From Linnemannia schmuckeri (taxonomy: Eukaryota; Mortierellomycota; Mortierellomycetes; Mortierellales; Mortierellaceae), in NCBI GenBank assembly GCA_029449235.1, contig JANATG010000009.1, positions 2,046,001 to 2,110,000 of the forward strand: DNA of 64,000 nt, read 5' to 3'. The notes beneath the pieces are model-generated. The model saw nothing but the letters and a program-made list of their open reading frames with translations, ran no database searches and was not told the DNA's origin. Positions 37,361 through 48,985 of this stretch are shown here, one piece after another (the stretch's first letter is position 1; each line of letters begins with the position of its first letter). Position numbers and translations under genes: made by a program.

Positions 37361-37974
37361 ATATAAAATAAGCCTGAACCGCCCTTTCCCACTTTTTTTT
37401 TTCTTCACTCACAATTCATCAATCATCTTGACCATCCAAACTACTTCCAATCTTTCATCTTTTAACAACCATCCCCTTATCCCTTTCCACACATTCTTCA
37501 CCACTTTCTTCTTCCTCTTTCTTGCCTCTTTACACCCATACCATTAACGCATTCACCTCTTCACCTTCACTACTTCAACATTTGAACATTTCTTCAACCC
37601 TTTCTACTTTCTTCTTTCTAAAGACATTACCCCCTTGTTCTAACCCATATCCTACCCCCCAACGGCTTCATCCCCCTTCCCAGACTGATCGTTCTTTGAT
37701 CCTTTTTAACGCACTTCGACTTTTTTCATTTTCGTAAGTCATTTCTTTTCTACAAATCATTCCCCTTTGCATCCACATCCACCTACATCCCATCCTCTTT
37801 GTTCAATATTGAACAAAAAGGTGACAAAAACGAAGAGAAAAAAGAAAAGAGTAGAAATCTATTGCCCTGTGACCGTTGATTTTTCTCTTCGCTAACCAAA
37901 AATCTCTTTTTCTCCCTTGTGCAACACTTTCCAACGAACAGCTTCCTCTTCTTCTTACATTAACAACACTCACA
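37361..37974 (+). promoter_or_regulatory. medA core promoter and leader with a probable 5' UTR intron
   Basis: TATAAA stands at 37362-37367. The next 360 bases are C/T/A-rich, almost without G, and contain no ATG. A consensus donor GTAAGT begins at 37734 and an AG at 37940-37941 precedes the CT-rich end of the leader, so a 5' UTR intron of about 208 bp is likely. The start codon at 37975 is in the context CACAATGG. Confidence 0.5.
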
Positions 37975-40535
37975 ATGGACATGTCCGCCATTCAAAGTAA
38001 GTAGTTCGCAAGAACAAGGACAAGAAGAAGAAGAAGAAGAAGAAGCTAGAAGCAAAACCATCCGAGTTAACGGGTTGTTTCTCACCACCGACACTCTCAG
38101 TTTACAGCATGAGTTTATCAGTGTCATCAGTGTTGCACTTTGTCTTTATCAGTCTCGCCTTTGTTACCAAGCAAAAAATTCTCTTTTTGTGAGCATTCGC
38201 TTGAAGTGTCCGACCATCTCTTGATCTGCTACTTTCCCTCGCCCACCTCACTCTCCACGCTACACTCTATCTCCTCAACCGACAAACAAGAGCAAGAATC
38301 ATCTCCTTTCCCTACTTGACACTTCAGAAACCTTGTCATACCTTCCTCGCCCCACTCCGCCACCGTCACAACAAAAAAAGAAAAAAAAAAGTATTTAGTC
38401 ATCACAAAGCTGACCTTTTCTTTCTTTCCTTTTTTTTTCCTTCTCTTCAAAAAAAGACTTTGAGCCAAGAAAGTACGCTATGGCCGATCACCAAATGCAA
38501 CAACCTATGCAACAACAGCAGCAGATGACCAACTTCAAGCAACCTATTCAGATGCAGCCCCCCCGCGTCCTCGAATACAGCCCCCACTTCGGTCCCGAGG
38601 GTCAGACCTTCACTGTCACCCTCCAGTCCAACTCTGACAAGGCCCTCCGCATCGGATTCGGAACCCTTGTTGTCGATACTAAGCAGTACGCTGCCAACGG
38701 ATACGTTACCCTCAGCTGCATTGTCCCCAACTTTGCCATCACAAAGTGGTTCGTCAACAAGGTTCCCCTCTACGTCCTCCAGATGGAGAATGATATGGTC
38801 ATGGAAAGCTGGCCTTTCGGTGACTTTAACTACTACGATGGTAGGTCATTGTTTGTTTGTTTGTTTGTTATGCATAGAAGCAACAAAAAAGAGCCGAGAC
38901 CGATAGCCTTTCGGTCTTTGTGATGCAAGCGTTGTCTCTGTTTCGGGTTCCTGACCACACCACCTCCTTTTTTTCTTATGTATAACAGAGATCCAGAACA
39001 ACACCGCTGCTAAGGCCAATGCCGGTGCCAAGCGCAACGAGAAGATGATCTACGAGCAAGGCCTTAGCCAAAAGAAGCACCACCTCGTCACCGATCTCGA
39101 TCTCTCTCACGCCCAGTTGAGCCAGCAGCAGGCTTCTCCTCTTGCTACCCCCAACCCTCTCAGCAGCAACGGCCTTGCTCATCGTAAGTGCTTTGTTCAC
39201 GAAGGAACATATAATTTCCCTAGCTCCTTTTCTTTTTCCCTTGCCATGTGGATCGTATCCTTCTTCGTCTCGTTTGTTACGTCAGCCCACTTGGTTTTCT
39301 CTTTTTTCATTTCCGTCCAGCTGGCTGAGCTGGCTTTTCTTTTTCTTTCATATCCCCGCCCCAGTTCTTTTCTCTCTGTTCTCTCTCTGTTCTCTCTCTC
39401 TCGACAGTCGGTTCTGAATGTCTGGCACTAATGAACTCTATTTTCTTTTTTGTTCAAAATGATAAATAGACGACGAGTACAACAACTTGAGTGTTTCGTC
39501 TGCATACGACAACGGCTCGTTGTACTCTCCTACCTCCCCCTACGGACCCCGCACGCCCATCTCTCCCTACGCCCGCCCCGGCTACTACAACGCTACCAGT
39601 AAGTTCTTTGTCCTCTTCCTCCTTCAGTTCTTCCAGGGAGCTTGTTCTAAGCCACTCTATGCAGACAGTCACTGACCCCATATAAATTTCTATCCCTTCC
39701 CTCCCCTCCAGGCCAGATGATCGCCCCCCATATGCCCTCTTATTCGCAGGCTGATCTCGTCACCTCGACCTACGCCATGTCGCCCACCGCCAACAATGCT
39801 TCCTACATTCACTCCAACCAGTCCTCCCAGCCCACCTCCCCTACCTCCGCCGCATATATGTCCTCCCAACCCCACCCCAACGGAACCAACATTGCCTCCG
39901 TCGGAAACTACAACCCCTACGCCTCGCTCTTGAACAAGGCCAACCTCAAGTTTACCGGCAACATGGACGATATGGCCATCAACTGGAGCGGTGAAGAATG
40001 GGAATCCCACCGTCGCCTCGTTCAGTTCTGGAGACGCCAGGATGGCAACGACATCCACTGCAACTTTGCTCCCGTAGCTCCCGCTGATCGCCAGCCCAAC
40101 TCTATTGTTGTCTCGTGCATCTACTGGGCCGAAAAGAATGATTGCTTCCTCACCTCCGTCGACTGCATCTACCTCTTGGAGTCTCTGATCGCCGTCCGCT
40201 TCACAGTCGAGGAAAAGAACCGTATCCGCCGCAATCTCGAGGGATTCCGTCCTATCACAGTCTCAAAGTGCAAGCCCGAATCTGCCGAGTTCTTCAAGCT
40301 GATCATGTCGTTCCCCAACCCCAAGCCCCGCAACATTGAGAAGGACGTCAAGGTCTTCCCCTGGAAGGTTCTTCCTTATGCGCTCAAGAAGATCATCTCA
40401 AAGTACACTGCCTCGTACTCCTCCACAGCCTCGATCCAGGCCGATGCCTTCCACAACGCAAACTTCCCCCATGGCTCCACCTTGCCCTTGACCCCTCAGC
40501 AACAGACCATCATCGAGTCCAGCCTCATTGTATGA
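37975..40535 (+). CDS. medA: MedA (Medusa) family developmental regulator, DUF7082
   Basis: Proposed exons are 37975-37996, 38457-38840, 38989-39183, 39470-39598 and 39712-40535, all GT-AG, each junction in phase 1, giving 517 residues. After a Gln/Met-rich N-terminus comes an Ig-like/IPT-like stretch (VLEYSPHFGPEGQTFTVTL). The C-terminal 150 residues (about 330-475) carry the highly conserved block with CIYWAEKNDCFLTSVDCIYL, FTVEEKNRIRRNLEGFRP and NIEKDVKVFPWKVL. This block is diagnostic of the Aspergillus MedA / Fusarium Ren1 / Magnaporthe Acr1 group, nuclear regulators of conidiation and adhesion in Ascomycota. Its role in early-diverging fungi is not established. The first exon codes for only seven complete residues. 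The gene sits at the edge of the large gene-free region and has a long TATA-driven leader. Confidence 0.9.
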
Positions 40536-40810
40536 TGAGTATTCTCGAAAAAGAGTTTTCTTGACTTCCTTATTTTCACTCTATCTATTTGCTTTATCTT
40601 TTGCTCTTTTGATTTTCAGTTCATTTTGCATTTTCGTTTTTTTTTTTTTTTTTTTTTTTTATCTCCTTGTAGTTTAGTTACCCTTACTTTCTTTTTTCTT
40701 GTACATTCTTTTTTCAGTTCAGTGTCAAAAAACCATCTTGCTACATTACTCAAAAACTTCAGCCCAATGTGGCAAAAAACTCAACAAAGCGCCGTGCGCC
40801 TTCAAAAAAC

Positions 40811-40816
40811 AATAAA
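40811..40816 (+). terminator. Poly(A) signal AATAAA after medA
   Basis: AATAAA about 275 bp after the medA stop codon. A T-rich stretch with a 22-nt T run lies between the stop and the signal. Confidence 0.4.
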
Positions 40817-40919
40817 AATCAATCCACAAAAACATTTACAAAACCTAATATACCACTGCTTCAGTATTTTTTGATATCATTTGTAATGCTTGAACTTGAT
40901 GCGTACGCCTTGGGCACTT

Positions 40920-40951
<32 letters not shown>

Positions 40952-42533
40952 GACAGATAGAGAGAAGCTGGACTGGGCTGGGGTAGGTTAAAGTCCAAAA
41001 ACCACAACAGAAGCAACAAGAGACAACAGATGAAGAAGGGGAGGGAACAGGGAGGAGTAGAAAAAGGCTGTATCCTAGATCTATTTTTGAAGATCATTCG
41101 AAAACCAAATCGGATAAAAAAAAAGGTCGATGTCAACAACAGACGCCAACTCCACAATAAAGCAGCATCACCACACAAACAAACAAAAAAAAACAAAACA
41201 AAACAAAAATGAAAACAAACAAGATCCTTTTTGCATTTCTTTTTCTCTCTTCATTTGCTGTGAACTATCGCGATCAATGAGGGGAGCGGGGGAGGGGGCG
41301 GAAGATAGTTTGGGTGATGACGCACAGAATAGGGAGACAGAAAAGTCTTTTGGTTTTATTATCGTTGTGATACCCACATGGCGTGGTGGAGTTTACATAT
41401 TCTCCTCTTCATCTCCGAAAATAAAACAACGAAAAAAAAAAAAAAAAAAAAAAAAGGAGGGGAGGTAAACGAGGAGGAAGTGCACATGGACCCGCACTAA
41501 GTTAACATGTTGTTATAAAAATGGACGATCATCTGTTGCTTCGATCGTTGGGCGGGTTGTCAAAAAAAATTGTCTTTACATTGCGGGACCTGGATGATGA
41601 TAATGATGACGATGGTGACAATGAAGAGGGAGGGGACATAGGGGGAGAAGGGAGAGAGGAGAGAAGGGAGGAGCCTGACGAGCTGTTGCTTATTTTTCAG
41701 GGATTGTTTGTTTGTTATAAGAAGTGAAGCGCACAGCAACTCACTGAAACATTATCTCACCCTCCATCGCTCTGTCGTACAACGAACGTCAAAACCGCCT
41801 GAGCGGACACAAAAATAAAAAAAAATGGGAGCTCATCTCTTTCTGATCCTCAGAACGAGCCAAGAGAGAAAGGGAGGGAGAAGAGAGGAAGTCATGGTGA
41901 CCAGCTTCGTTCAATTATGTGTGGCAATCGAGTAGGTGCACTATTCTCTATTTTTCTCGCCCAGCACCCAAGTTCCCGTTCACCCACTCACTCTGTCACT
42001 TCACTCGCTCGCCTTCACTGTCACCTTTGTCATCAGAAAAAGTATATATATGCATTCAAATGGATGATGAATGTTTATCGTTTTGCTGACTGAACATCCA
42101 GTGGTGTACATAGATATTCGTTGCGCCCATTTTTTTCAATTTGCATAATTGCAAATGACGATGATGATGACGATGGAGGGAAGTATTGAGAAAAAAAAAA
42201 AAAGAGTACACAAATGACGGGCGCGGGTGCAGCGATTGGTCCCCTTGCTTACTCTTCCTTTCTCCCTCTCTTTCTCCTCTTCCCTCCCGAATTGACCGGC
42301 ACGCCCCGACGGACGGACGGACGGACAGAGGACGGCCAGGCGGCATCTCTAATTGACCGAAGCGGTACTTCCTTCCTTCAAATATTTTTGTTTCCAGCTC
42401 TCACCGAACAAGTTTTTTGTTCATTTAGAAAAAATAGAATTCATGCAAAACGATAAATGACAATGGCGGTGATGATGACGGTGATCGTGCACTTGTGGGA
42501 GAGAGAGAGAGAGGATGCCAACAAGGACATCCC

Positions 42534-42539
42534 TTTATT
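42534..42539 (-). terminator. Poly(A) signal of the eIF2B-gamma gene
   Basis: TTTATT on the + strand is AATAAA on the minus strand, about 130 bp after the stop codon at 42667-42669. Confidence 0.45.
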
Positions 42540-42666
42540 ATCTGTTATCTATGGACCATATTCCTCCACACTCACCATCACACCTTCAGCCCGCAATCCG
42601 GTACACTCCAAATGGCATCGTCAAACATAGAAGCGGAGCGAGGGAAGCATATCTCAAGCATACGTT

Positions 42667-44852
42667 TTACTGCTCCTGGAAATCAACAAGCCTCTCATTC
42701 CTAGCCTGAGTCTCCTTCTCAACCCGGAACCCACCGCCGACTTCACAGTCCTTCAACGACGACTTTTCACAGATCTTGGCTCCTGAGCAAACAATACACC
42801 CGTCCAGCTTTACATTATCCTCCAACACCACATGGTCCATTACAATCGAGTTGACAATCTTGACATTCTTGCCAATCGTCACATGTGAGCCCAAAGTCGA
42901 CTTCTTGACAGACGTGCGGTCTCCCAGTTTGGTGTCGTCTCCCACGAGTGAGTCAGCCCCGACTTGGCCCTGTCCTCCTGGGTTCCTGTCCTTATCTGTA
43001 ATCTTTGTGTACTGTTTTCATACAATCCAGAATATAGAATGGTTAGCTAGTTGTGGGTCAACAGGACTTAGAAATCCTAATACCATCACATCTGACAGCA
43101 AAAGTTGCAAAATGAGATCAGAGACGTACGTAGCGGTTGAGCTCAAAGTAGTTGGCGATGCTGTTGGCGCGTCCGCAGTAGACATCCTTGGCGACAACAA
43201 AGGCCTTACACTTGACAGGGCTCTTCCACTGTGCATTCTCAGACCGGTCCTCAATCTCAGGTGCTTGTGTCGTCGACAAACCCAACGCCAACGCCTGTGT
43301 GCTTGGGTTAGCCGACAACGACGCTTCCGCAGCTAGGATCCAAAATTAAGGAGTAGGCGTAGTTAGTAAATATTTTCAACGAGCGCTTTTGCTCTTATTC
43401 CTCTGCGCAACACCAATCCTCAATCACATGTAATGTCCAGCAAACGTCATATCCACAATCCGTAGAACGAAAGAGTTTACCTTTGGTAACGCCCTCACGG
43501 TCAGCAAGGACACGCTGGTGCTGACTCTTGACAAGAAGGGGCAAAACATGCTCCTTCAAACTAGCGCGCGAACGCTTGATCGAAACCTCATTGATCAAGT
43601 CAATCACCCAGCGTTTGAAAATGTACAAGTGCCCATCCTGCAAGAGTCGGCTAATGTTCATCACGGGGTGCTTGCTCAACAACGACATCCTTACTGAAAA
43701 CTCCTCCGTGTCCATCTCGTCCGAGTTGTTCAAGTAGACCAGTTGAGAATTTGTTGCGTCGATCCCCACAAACTGCGTCACCTCTGGTTTTTTTTTTTTA
43801 GTTCCCGTTAGTTGTCCATGTCCACGTCCATGTTCGTGTCGACGAAAAGTGAAATGGGTTGATAGGTTGCACAAGAAGAAGAAAAAATGCGTAAAAAGGG
43901 TTTTGGTGAGTATGGGATGAGTCATAACAACCACAAACATACACATAATCGCCCTTGTCTCTCCTGTGAAAAGTAAAAATGTGCATACCGGTCTCCTTGC
44001 TTGATCCAGTGGGGCCTCCTTCGCTCTTACTGGGCTCAAAGAACAGGGCGGTCACTGTGGGGTCCTCTGAACGGTGCATATCCAAGAACTGGTGAGGTGG
44101 CAGGCTCGTCAACAGGTCACAGCTGATCACAATAAAGTCGGTCTAATATGGCGCAAACGAAAATAGAAGCACGAACGATGAGTCAGCTCGTCATGGATTC
44201 TCCTTGTGCTTTTAAGCAGTATGAACGATCTCCTTGAGTCCACAACGCCAATAGTGTCGTTTTCCAGTCAAGACAAGGAAAGGTTGTTTGTACCTTGATC
44301 TTGTCCTTGATCCGGGCCAAAGCCTGGGCAGTTCCACAGTTATCGTCCACAATCTCCATGCTGATGTGAAGCTGACCCTCGTAGACTCTGTCCAGATAAT
44401 GTCCCAGTTTTTTTGATCCCGACGCCAAGCTGACCACAATAACATCTAAGCGATTGACGGGAGGAAACGCGAGGATATAGGGCGTTAGTTTTCTGTATGG
44501 GAGTAATAAAGGAAAGTTTTTCAGAGTACAAAAGTGAAGAAACTGAGTAAAGAGACGTACCAGAGACGCCGGAGGATTCCAACCAGGCGAGGGGGTATGA
44601 GATCATGGGCTGGTTGACGATGGGCAAAAGAGCCTTGGGCATATTGTTCTTCTCGTCGCTCAATGGGATCAGTCTACATGTTCCAACGTCGTGTGAGAAG
44701 AAAGGTTGCCTCATGGTTAAAAACGGGTGTTCCATCGCTGCGTTTTTTGCCTTGTTCCTCCTGTAGGTCCATCCAAGCATGACAAATTACCCGTTTCCGT
44801 AGCCAGCCATGATGACGGCCTGGAACTCGGGTACGCGCTTCCTGTATGGCAT
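42667..44852 (-). CDS. GCD1: Translation initiation factor eIF2B subunit gamma, 7 exons
   Basis: Proposed CDS is complement(42667-43011, 43130-43332, 43481-43783, 43989-44142, 44294-44445, 44561-44673, 44791-44852), all GT-AG with consistent phases, 443 residues. It opens with EFQAVIMAGYGNG and LIPLSDEKNNMPKALLPIVN, the nucleotidyltransferase-like fold of the eIF2B gamma/epsilon subunits, where the sugar-nucleotide pyrophosphorylase motif is present in a diverged form. The middle matches eIF2B-gamma (VISCDLLTSLPPH, DGHLYIFKRWVIDL). The C-terminus is a left-handed beta-helix of hexapeptide repeats (NSIVMDHVVLEDNVKLDGCI). The subunit is part of the guanine-nucleotide exchange factor that recharges eIF2 with GTP in the cytosol and pairs with eIF2B-epsilon in the catalytic subcomplex. 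It belongs to a run of three minus-strand genes; only about 300 bp separate its start from the next gene's stop. Confidence 0.92.
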
Positions 44853-45149
44853 TGTTATGTGTTCTTGTGTTGGTAGATTTTTTTCGTGTGTGAGAAAAAG
44901 AACCAAAGCTTTCTGACGACTCTCTTCTTTTTAACTTGCCTGCGAAGCAAAATTCCTTGTTTGGAGTTAGCCGCTAATGTGACCGTTTTCGACGTCACCC
45001 AGCTTTGGCATGTCCAAGACTCACAATTGACACAGACTGATGTACAGTACACACAAAGCAGATCAATGGCTAACGTCAAAAGTTCACTATAAAGGTGTCA
45101 AATTACATGAGATGTTTACTCGATCAATTTTGGATAAAAACAGCCCCCC

Positions 45150-46518
45150 TTAGTTGGGGAAGCGGAAGACCTGATCCCTCTGGTATCCCATTGCGCCCAA
45201 CACCCCACGGATGGGCTCCTGTCCGCTCATGCCACGAGTGCCCGCAACATGGTTGACCATACTCTCTGGCCCACACACCAACACAATCGACTTCTTTTCC
45301 TCACTCCCTGCCTTCTCCTGCTCCTTGTCCTGGCTACCTGAAACATCCCCCTGTGTGATCGCCTTCTTGGGTGGCGGCAACAGTCCCTGGAGCATTCCCT
45401 GGGTCACGTATCCGACATGACCCTCCCATTTGGAAGGAGCAGCAGCAGTAGTAGTCTCGGCAGTAGCGGGGACTTTGTCGACGGTATAGGACACGCGGAG
45501 TTGATCGGGGAAGGTCTTGACGAGGTAGTCGAGTTCATCCTTGAAGTAGAGTTCTTCGGGCGATTGTGAGGCAAAGAGAAGCGAGATCTTGATCTTCTTG
45601 TCGGAGTTCGTCAATGCTGAGTGGATGATCGGCATAAACGCCGTGATTCCTGTTCCTCCTGCAATCTATATGTAAGAAAAACAACAATACGACGGGGTCA
45701 GTGAAAGTAAAAGGCAAGTACCAAAACGCGAAAACAAAAACGAGGGCATTGACGCGTGAACAAAGTGAGGAGGAAGGGAGGGAGGGGAGGGGACATACCA
45801 TGCCGATCTCATCCCACTGCTTAAGATCTTCCCGCCCGCCAGGCCAAATCAATACTGGGCCCCGCATCTCAATCTTCTGCCCCTCCTTGGCATCATGCAT
45901 AAACCTCGACACTTGACCCTCACTATACCGCTTAATCAACAACTGAACCGTCCCCTGCTCCGACTCGGTCGAATGTACAGGTGTATAAGCCCTCATGGCT
46001 TGAATCTGATCATCTTTGACATAAATCGCAGAACTGATAGGGATCGTACACGGGGCAGGGAGTCGGAATTCGAACAGGGAGGTGTGTTCGGAAACGTTTG
46101 TGATTTTTGTTAATTGAATGGGGGTCCATTTCTCGGTGGTGAGGGTTTCTGGGGAGGAAGAGAAGAAGTCGAAGAAGGGATTGCTAGAGAGGACGCCGGA
46201 GGAGGAACGGTGTTGGTTCCATTGGTAGAGGTATGCGCCGATCCCGATGGAGGAGGCAGCGAGGAAGGTGATGATGTTTGAGGTTGTTGAGGCTTTGGGT
46301 GCGCGGGCGGTTGTGGAGCTTGTGCTGTTGAAGGTTGTCTTTTGCGCGGCTGGTTGTTGGTGTTGGAATGAGGAGGGTTTGGGTGGTCTTGCGTAGCATC
46401 TGATCTGCGCGGCAATGGGATGAATGTGTGAAGTTGAGGTTGATGTTGATGCTGTTGAGGTGTTGAAGAGGGAGGAAGCCGTCTTGGCTCCCCTGCTGCA
46501 GGTCGAGAGTCTGAACAT
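45150..46518 (-). CDS. Mitochondrial FAD/NAD(P)H oxidoreductase (cytochrome-b5-reductase/Cyc2-like), 2 exons
   Basis: Proposed CDS is complement(45150-45665, 45799-46518), GT-AG, phase 0, 411 residues. The first 90 residues are Ser/Thr/Arg/Ala-rich with few acidic residues, like a mitochondrial presequence. A hydrophobic segment follows (IITFLAASSIGIGAYLY). The rest has the ferredoxin-NADP-reductase fold: a flavin-binding RAYTPVHS in place of the RxYTxxS motif, IAGGTGIT (nucleotide-binding loop, rebuilt by the splice), the VLVCGPESM motif near the C-terminus, and an aromatic C-terminal end (VFRFPN). This layout fits outer- or inner-membrane mitochondrial flavoproteins such as Mcr1 and Cyc2. 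The weak RxYT motif, the long insert before the CGP motif and the presequence make a Cyc2-like role in haem handling possible, but I cannot separate the two from sequence alone. Confidence 0.75.
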
Positions 46519-46717
46519 GATGTAGTGGGTTATGAAGAAGTGACAATCGCGTAATGAAGAAGAAAGAAGAAGTACGAATGAATGCGATTACAACGATCAG
46601 AAGAACCAAAACAAAAACTTCGGAAACTGACAAAGGGAAGGGTGACTGTTGCAAGAAAAATAAATTTGGTGGCAAATGATCAACTTTATGTGAAACAAAA
46701 AAGAGTTGATCAAACGA

Positions 46718-47268
46718 TCACATCAGGGTAGCACGGCGCCCATACCAGTCCTCCTGACGGTAAGCACCCACTCTAGAAAAAGTACTTGTCCGGACACCGA
46801 TTAGTGTCTGCGCCTGCGCCATAAACACCTGGTCCATGATCATCGGGCCAAACACTCCCAGCCTCTCGCTCGCTCCTAGGAAGGAATCCTCCAACACCTT
46901 CCAGCCCATCGACCGGAATTCGGCCAGTTCCTCGGGTCGGTCTTCGTTCGTAGAGACATACACGGGTAGACCTCGGAGACTGGGGTCGGATACCAATAGG
47001 TCGTTCAGCCTCGAGGCCAGCTCTTGGGTTGTTGGTAGACATGATGAGAGTGCGTGCGGGAACTGTTGTTGGCAGTATTCGATAAAGTCACCGCGCCGGG
47101 CGTGGATAGAGATAAAGGAGCCGTGAGGAGGGACGACACCGTGAGAGCTGGGTGTTGCTGCATTGTCGTTATTAGCGTTGTAGTGGCGAATGTTGGTGGA
47201 GAGGGCGCTATTCATGCGTTCATAAGATTGGTCATTAGTGTCGACACTCTGGTCGTAGTCGTTACGGT

Positions 47269-47304
<36 letters not shown>

Positions 47305-48985
47305 GCTTTTCTTCGTCAGTTCCCAATGATTCCTCCCGTTGCTGCTGGTTCCTGTCCTGCTCAGACTTGTGGAGACGCTGCTGTTGCTGTAAATGGTTTC
47401 TGGCATTCAGCTTATCTAGAGCCGCAGAAAAAAATCGGTCTACTGAAGGGTTGAAATAAAAGTATCGCCCATACAAATCCCACTCCTCCTTCTTGGGAAC
47501 CGCGATCTTGTACCCATTGGTGATACATAACAACTGCTCGTTCTCCTGACTCCGAAGCGCTGGTACAAGCTCGTTGAACTCTGTCGTCTCGATTTCGAGC
47601 TGGGTCATCGACAGGTCAAACTTCCACTGCCTCAAGAACTCCTTCGCTGTGAAATCCAAGGGTCGCAACGATCCAAATCCGCAGGTGATGTGGCAGTTTA
47701 GACTCTCGATCGCACTGAATCTGTCGGCCTGCCGCAGGTCCTTGAGCTCAACAACGTCCACTCCGGTTAGCTGCATGAAGGTGTCTAGATCAAAGTAGTC
47801 GGACCAGGGCTGGTTCTGCTTGGACTTATCGTGACTCGAGGCAGTAATCGGGGGAAGGATCAAGGTTCTGCCCAAGGATTTGGCGATCATGATGGCACGG
47901 AGCATCCCATAGAACTGGTTGGTCAGGCCGGCGTAAGGCAGGTAGGTCATGTACTTTGTGTTGGGATCCAGGCTGCGACCAAGCGACTGTTGTCGAGATC
48001 CTCCTGTCTTTGCCACCGAGTGGTAGTCCTCCTCCAGCTCCAGGAAGTCGTCCTCTGAAAGAATGTCGCCACCCTCATTCCAGATATCGATATATGCCTC
48101 GTGAGGCGTTGCACCAGGTGTCAAGCCCTGCAGAAAGTCGTCTTCACCCTCGCTCGCCTCCTCATCATCATTATCCTCACTTCCTTCATCCAGCTCGTAC
48201 TCGTCGTCCTCAAAGTACTCGTCAACACCGCTTTCCTCTTCGTCATCGGTATTGCTACCAATACCCATTTCATCCGAATCCATGTAGTCCTCCTGCTCAT
48301 CACCTCCGCCAGACACGTCACCTCGGTCGACATCGGAATTTATGCCAGCCGCCAAATCTTGTGAGCTCTTGTCATTCTTCCACGAAGAAGGACCCACAGG
48401 ACGTCCAGATAAATTCCAAGCCTTCTCATTCCCCCCAGACCTGGACCCGCCAGGTCCGGCCACAAGGCCGTCTTGATCCATCATCCATGCCTCTCCACCA
48501 TACATCGTCCCCGCTGCTGGCGTCGGTAGTCGTTTCCGTCCATGAGACGAAGCTCCAGCGTTGTTGCTATTTGACGAGCTGAATTCAGATTTACGGAGTT
48601 GTTGGCAATGACCCGTAGCGATATCGCAACCGGAAAAGTGGAAAAGGAGGAGCGTTACAGAGGAGAAGAAGAGAAGGACCCCCAGGAGCAATGCTGTCCG
48701 GCGATTGCGCTTCTCGGCCTGACGCTGGTTCACGGAAGGATGCCATGTCACCTGGAGGGACTTTTTCTTGGACTGGGAAGAAGAGGGTGAAAGTATGGGT
48801 GAGATTAAGGATGGAGAAGAAGTAGAGGGGGAAAGGGCTGACGGGTTGATGGTGATGGAGTGTGAATGTGCGATGGGGAAAGTGTGAGTGTGAGTGTATG
48901 TGTGCGCTTCATAGGCGGGAGGATGGGCTTGATAGATGGGCGATTGGTCGTCGTCGGACGATGAGTGGTCCGTGTGTCGAGACAT
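46718..48985 (-). CDS. O-fucosyltransferase-like type II membrane protein (intronless)
   Basis: A single frame of 755 residues runs from ATG at 48985 to TGA at 46718. A cytosolic tail of about 95 residues rich in Ser, Pro and His ends in a basic EKRNRR stretch. A membrane segment follows (residues about 97-117), then a long acidic Asp/Glu/Ser stem. The catalytic part has YLPYAGLTNQFYGMLRAI near residue 350, the first conserved block of the O-FucT superfamily (PF10250-type GDP-fucose transferases), and later FISIHARRGDFIEYC, the conserved HxRxxDF-like motif. It ends with RTSTFSRVGAY, the SxxS motif region. By family it would transfer fucose or a related sugar in the Golgi lumen; donor and acceptor are unknown. 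A Gln run (about 13) encoded by CAA repeats interrupts the catalytic region between the two halves. Confidence 0.8.
47269..47304. repeat. (TTG)n trinucleotide run = polyGln in the O-FucT-like gene
   Basis: Twelve or so uninterrupted TTG units on the + strand read as CAA codons on the coding strand. Uniform codon use suggests replication slippage rather than old protein selection. Confidence 0.75.

Larger units (their letters stand above)
40536..42666. other. Intergenic region between convergent medA and eIF2B-gamma genes
   Basis: It holds the medA 3' UTR (AATAAA at 40811-40816) and, on the minus strand, the eIF2B-gamma 3' flank (AATAAA at 42534-42539). Between them are poly(T) at 40639-40660, poly(A) at 40925-40951 and 41431-41454, a (GACG)n run near 42308-42325 and a GA run near 42501-42513. 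I see no gene. Frames near 41521 and 42214 look non-coding. Confidence 0.55.

Noticed and set aside
47269..47304. Could the short repeat runs be a CRISPR array?
   Set aside because: The repeat is a plain trinucleotide run inside a eukaryotic coding exon; there are no spaced repeats.
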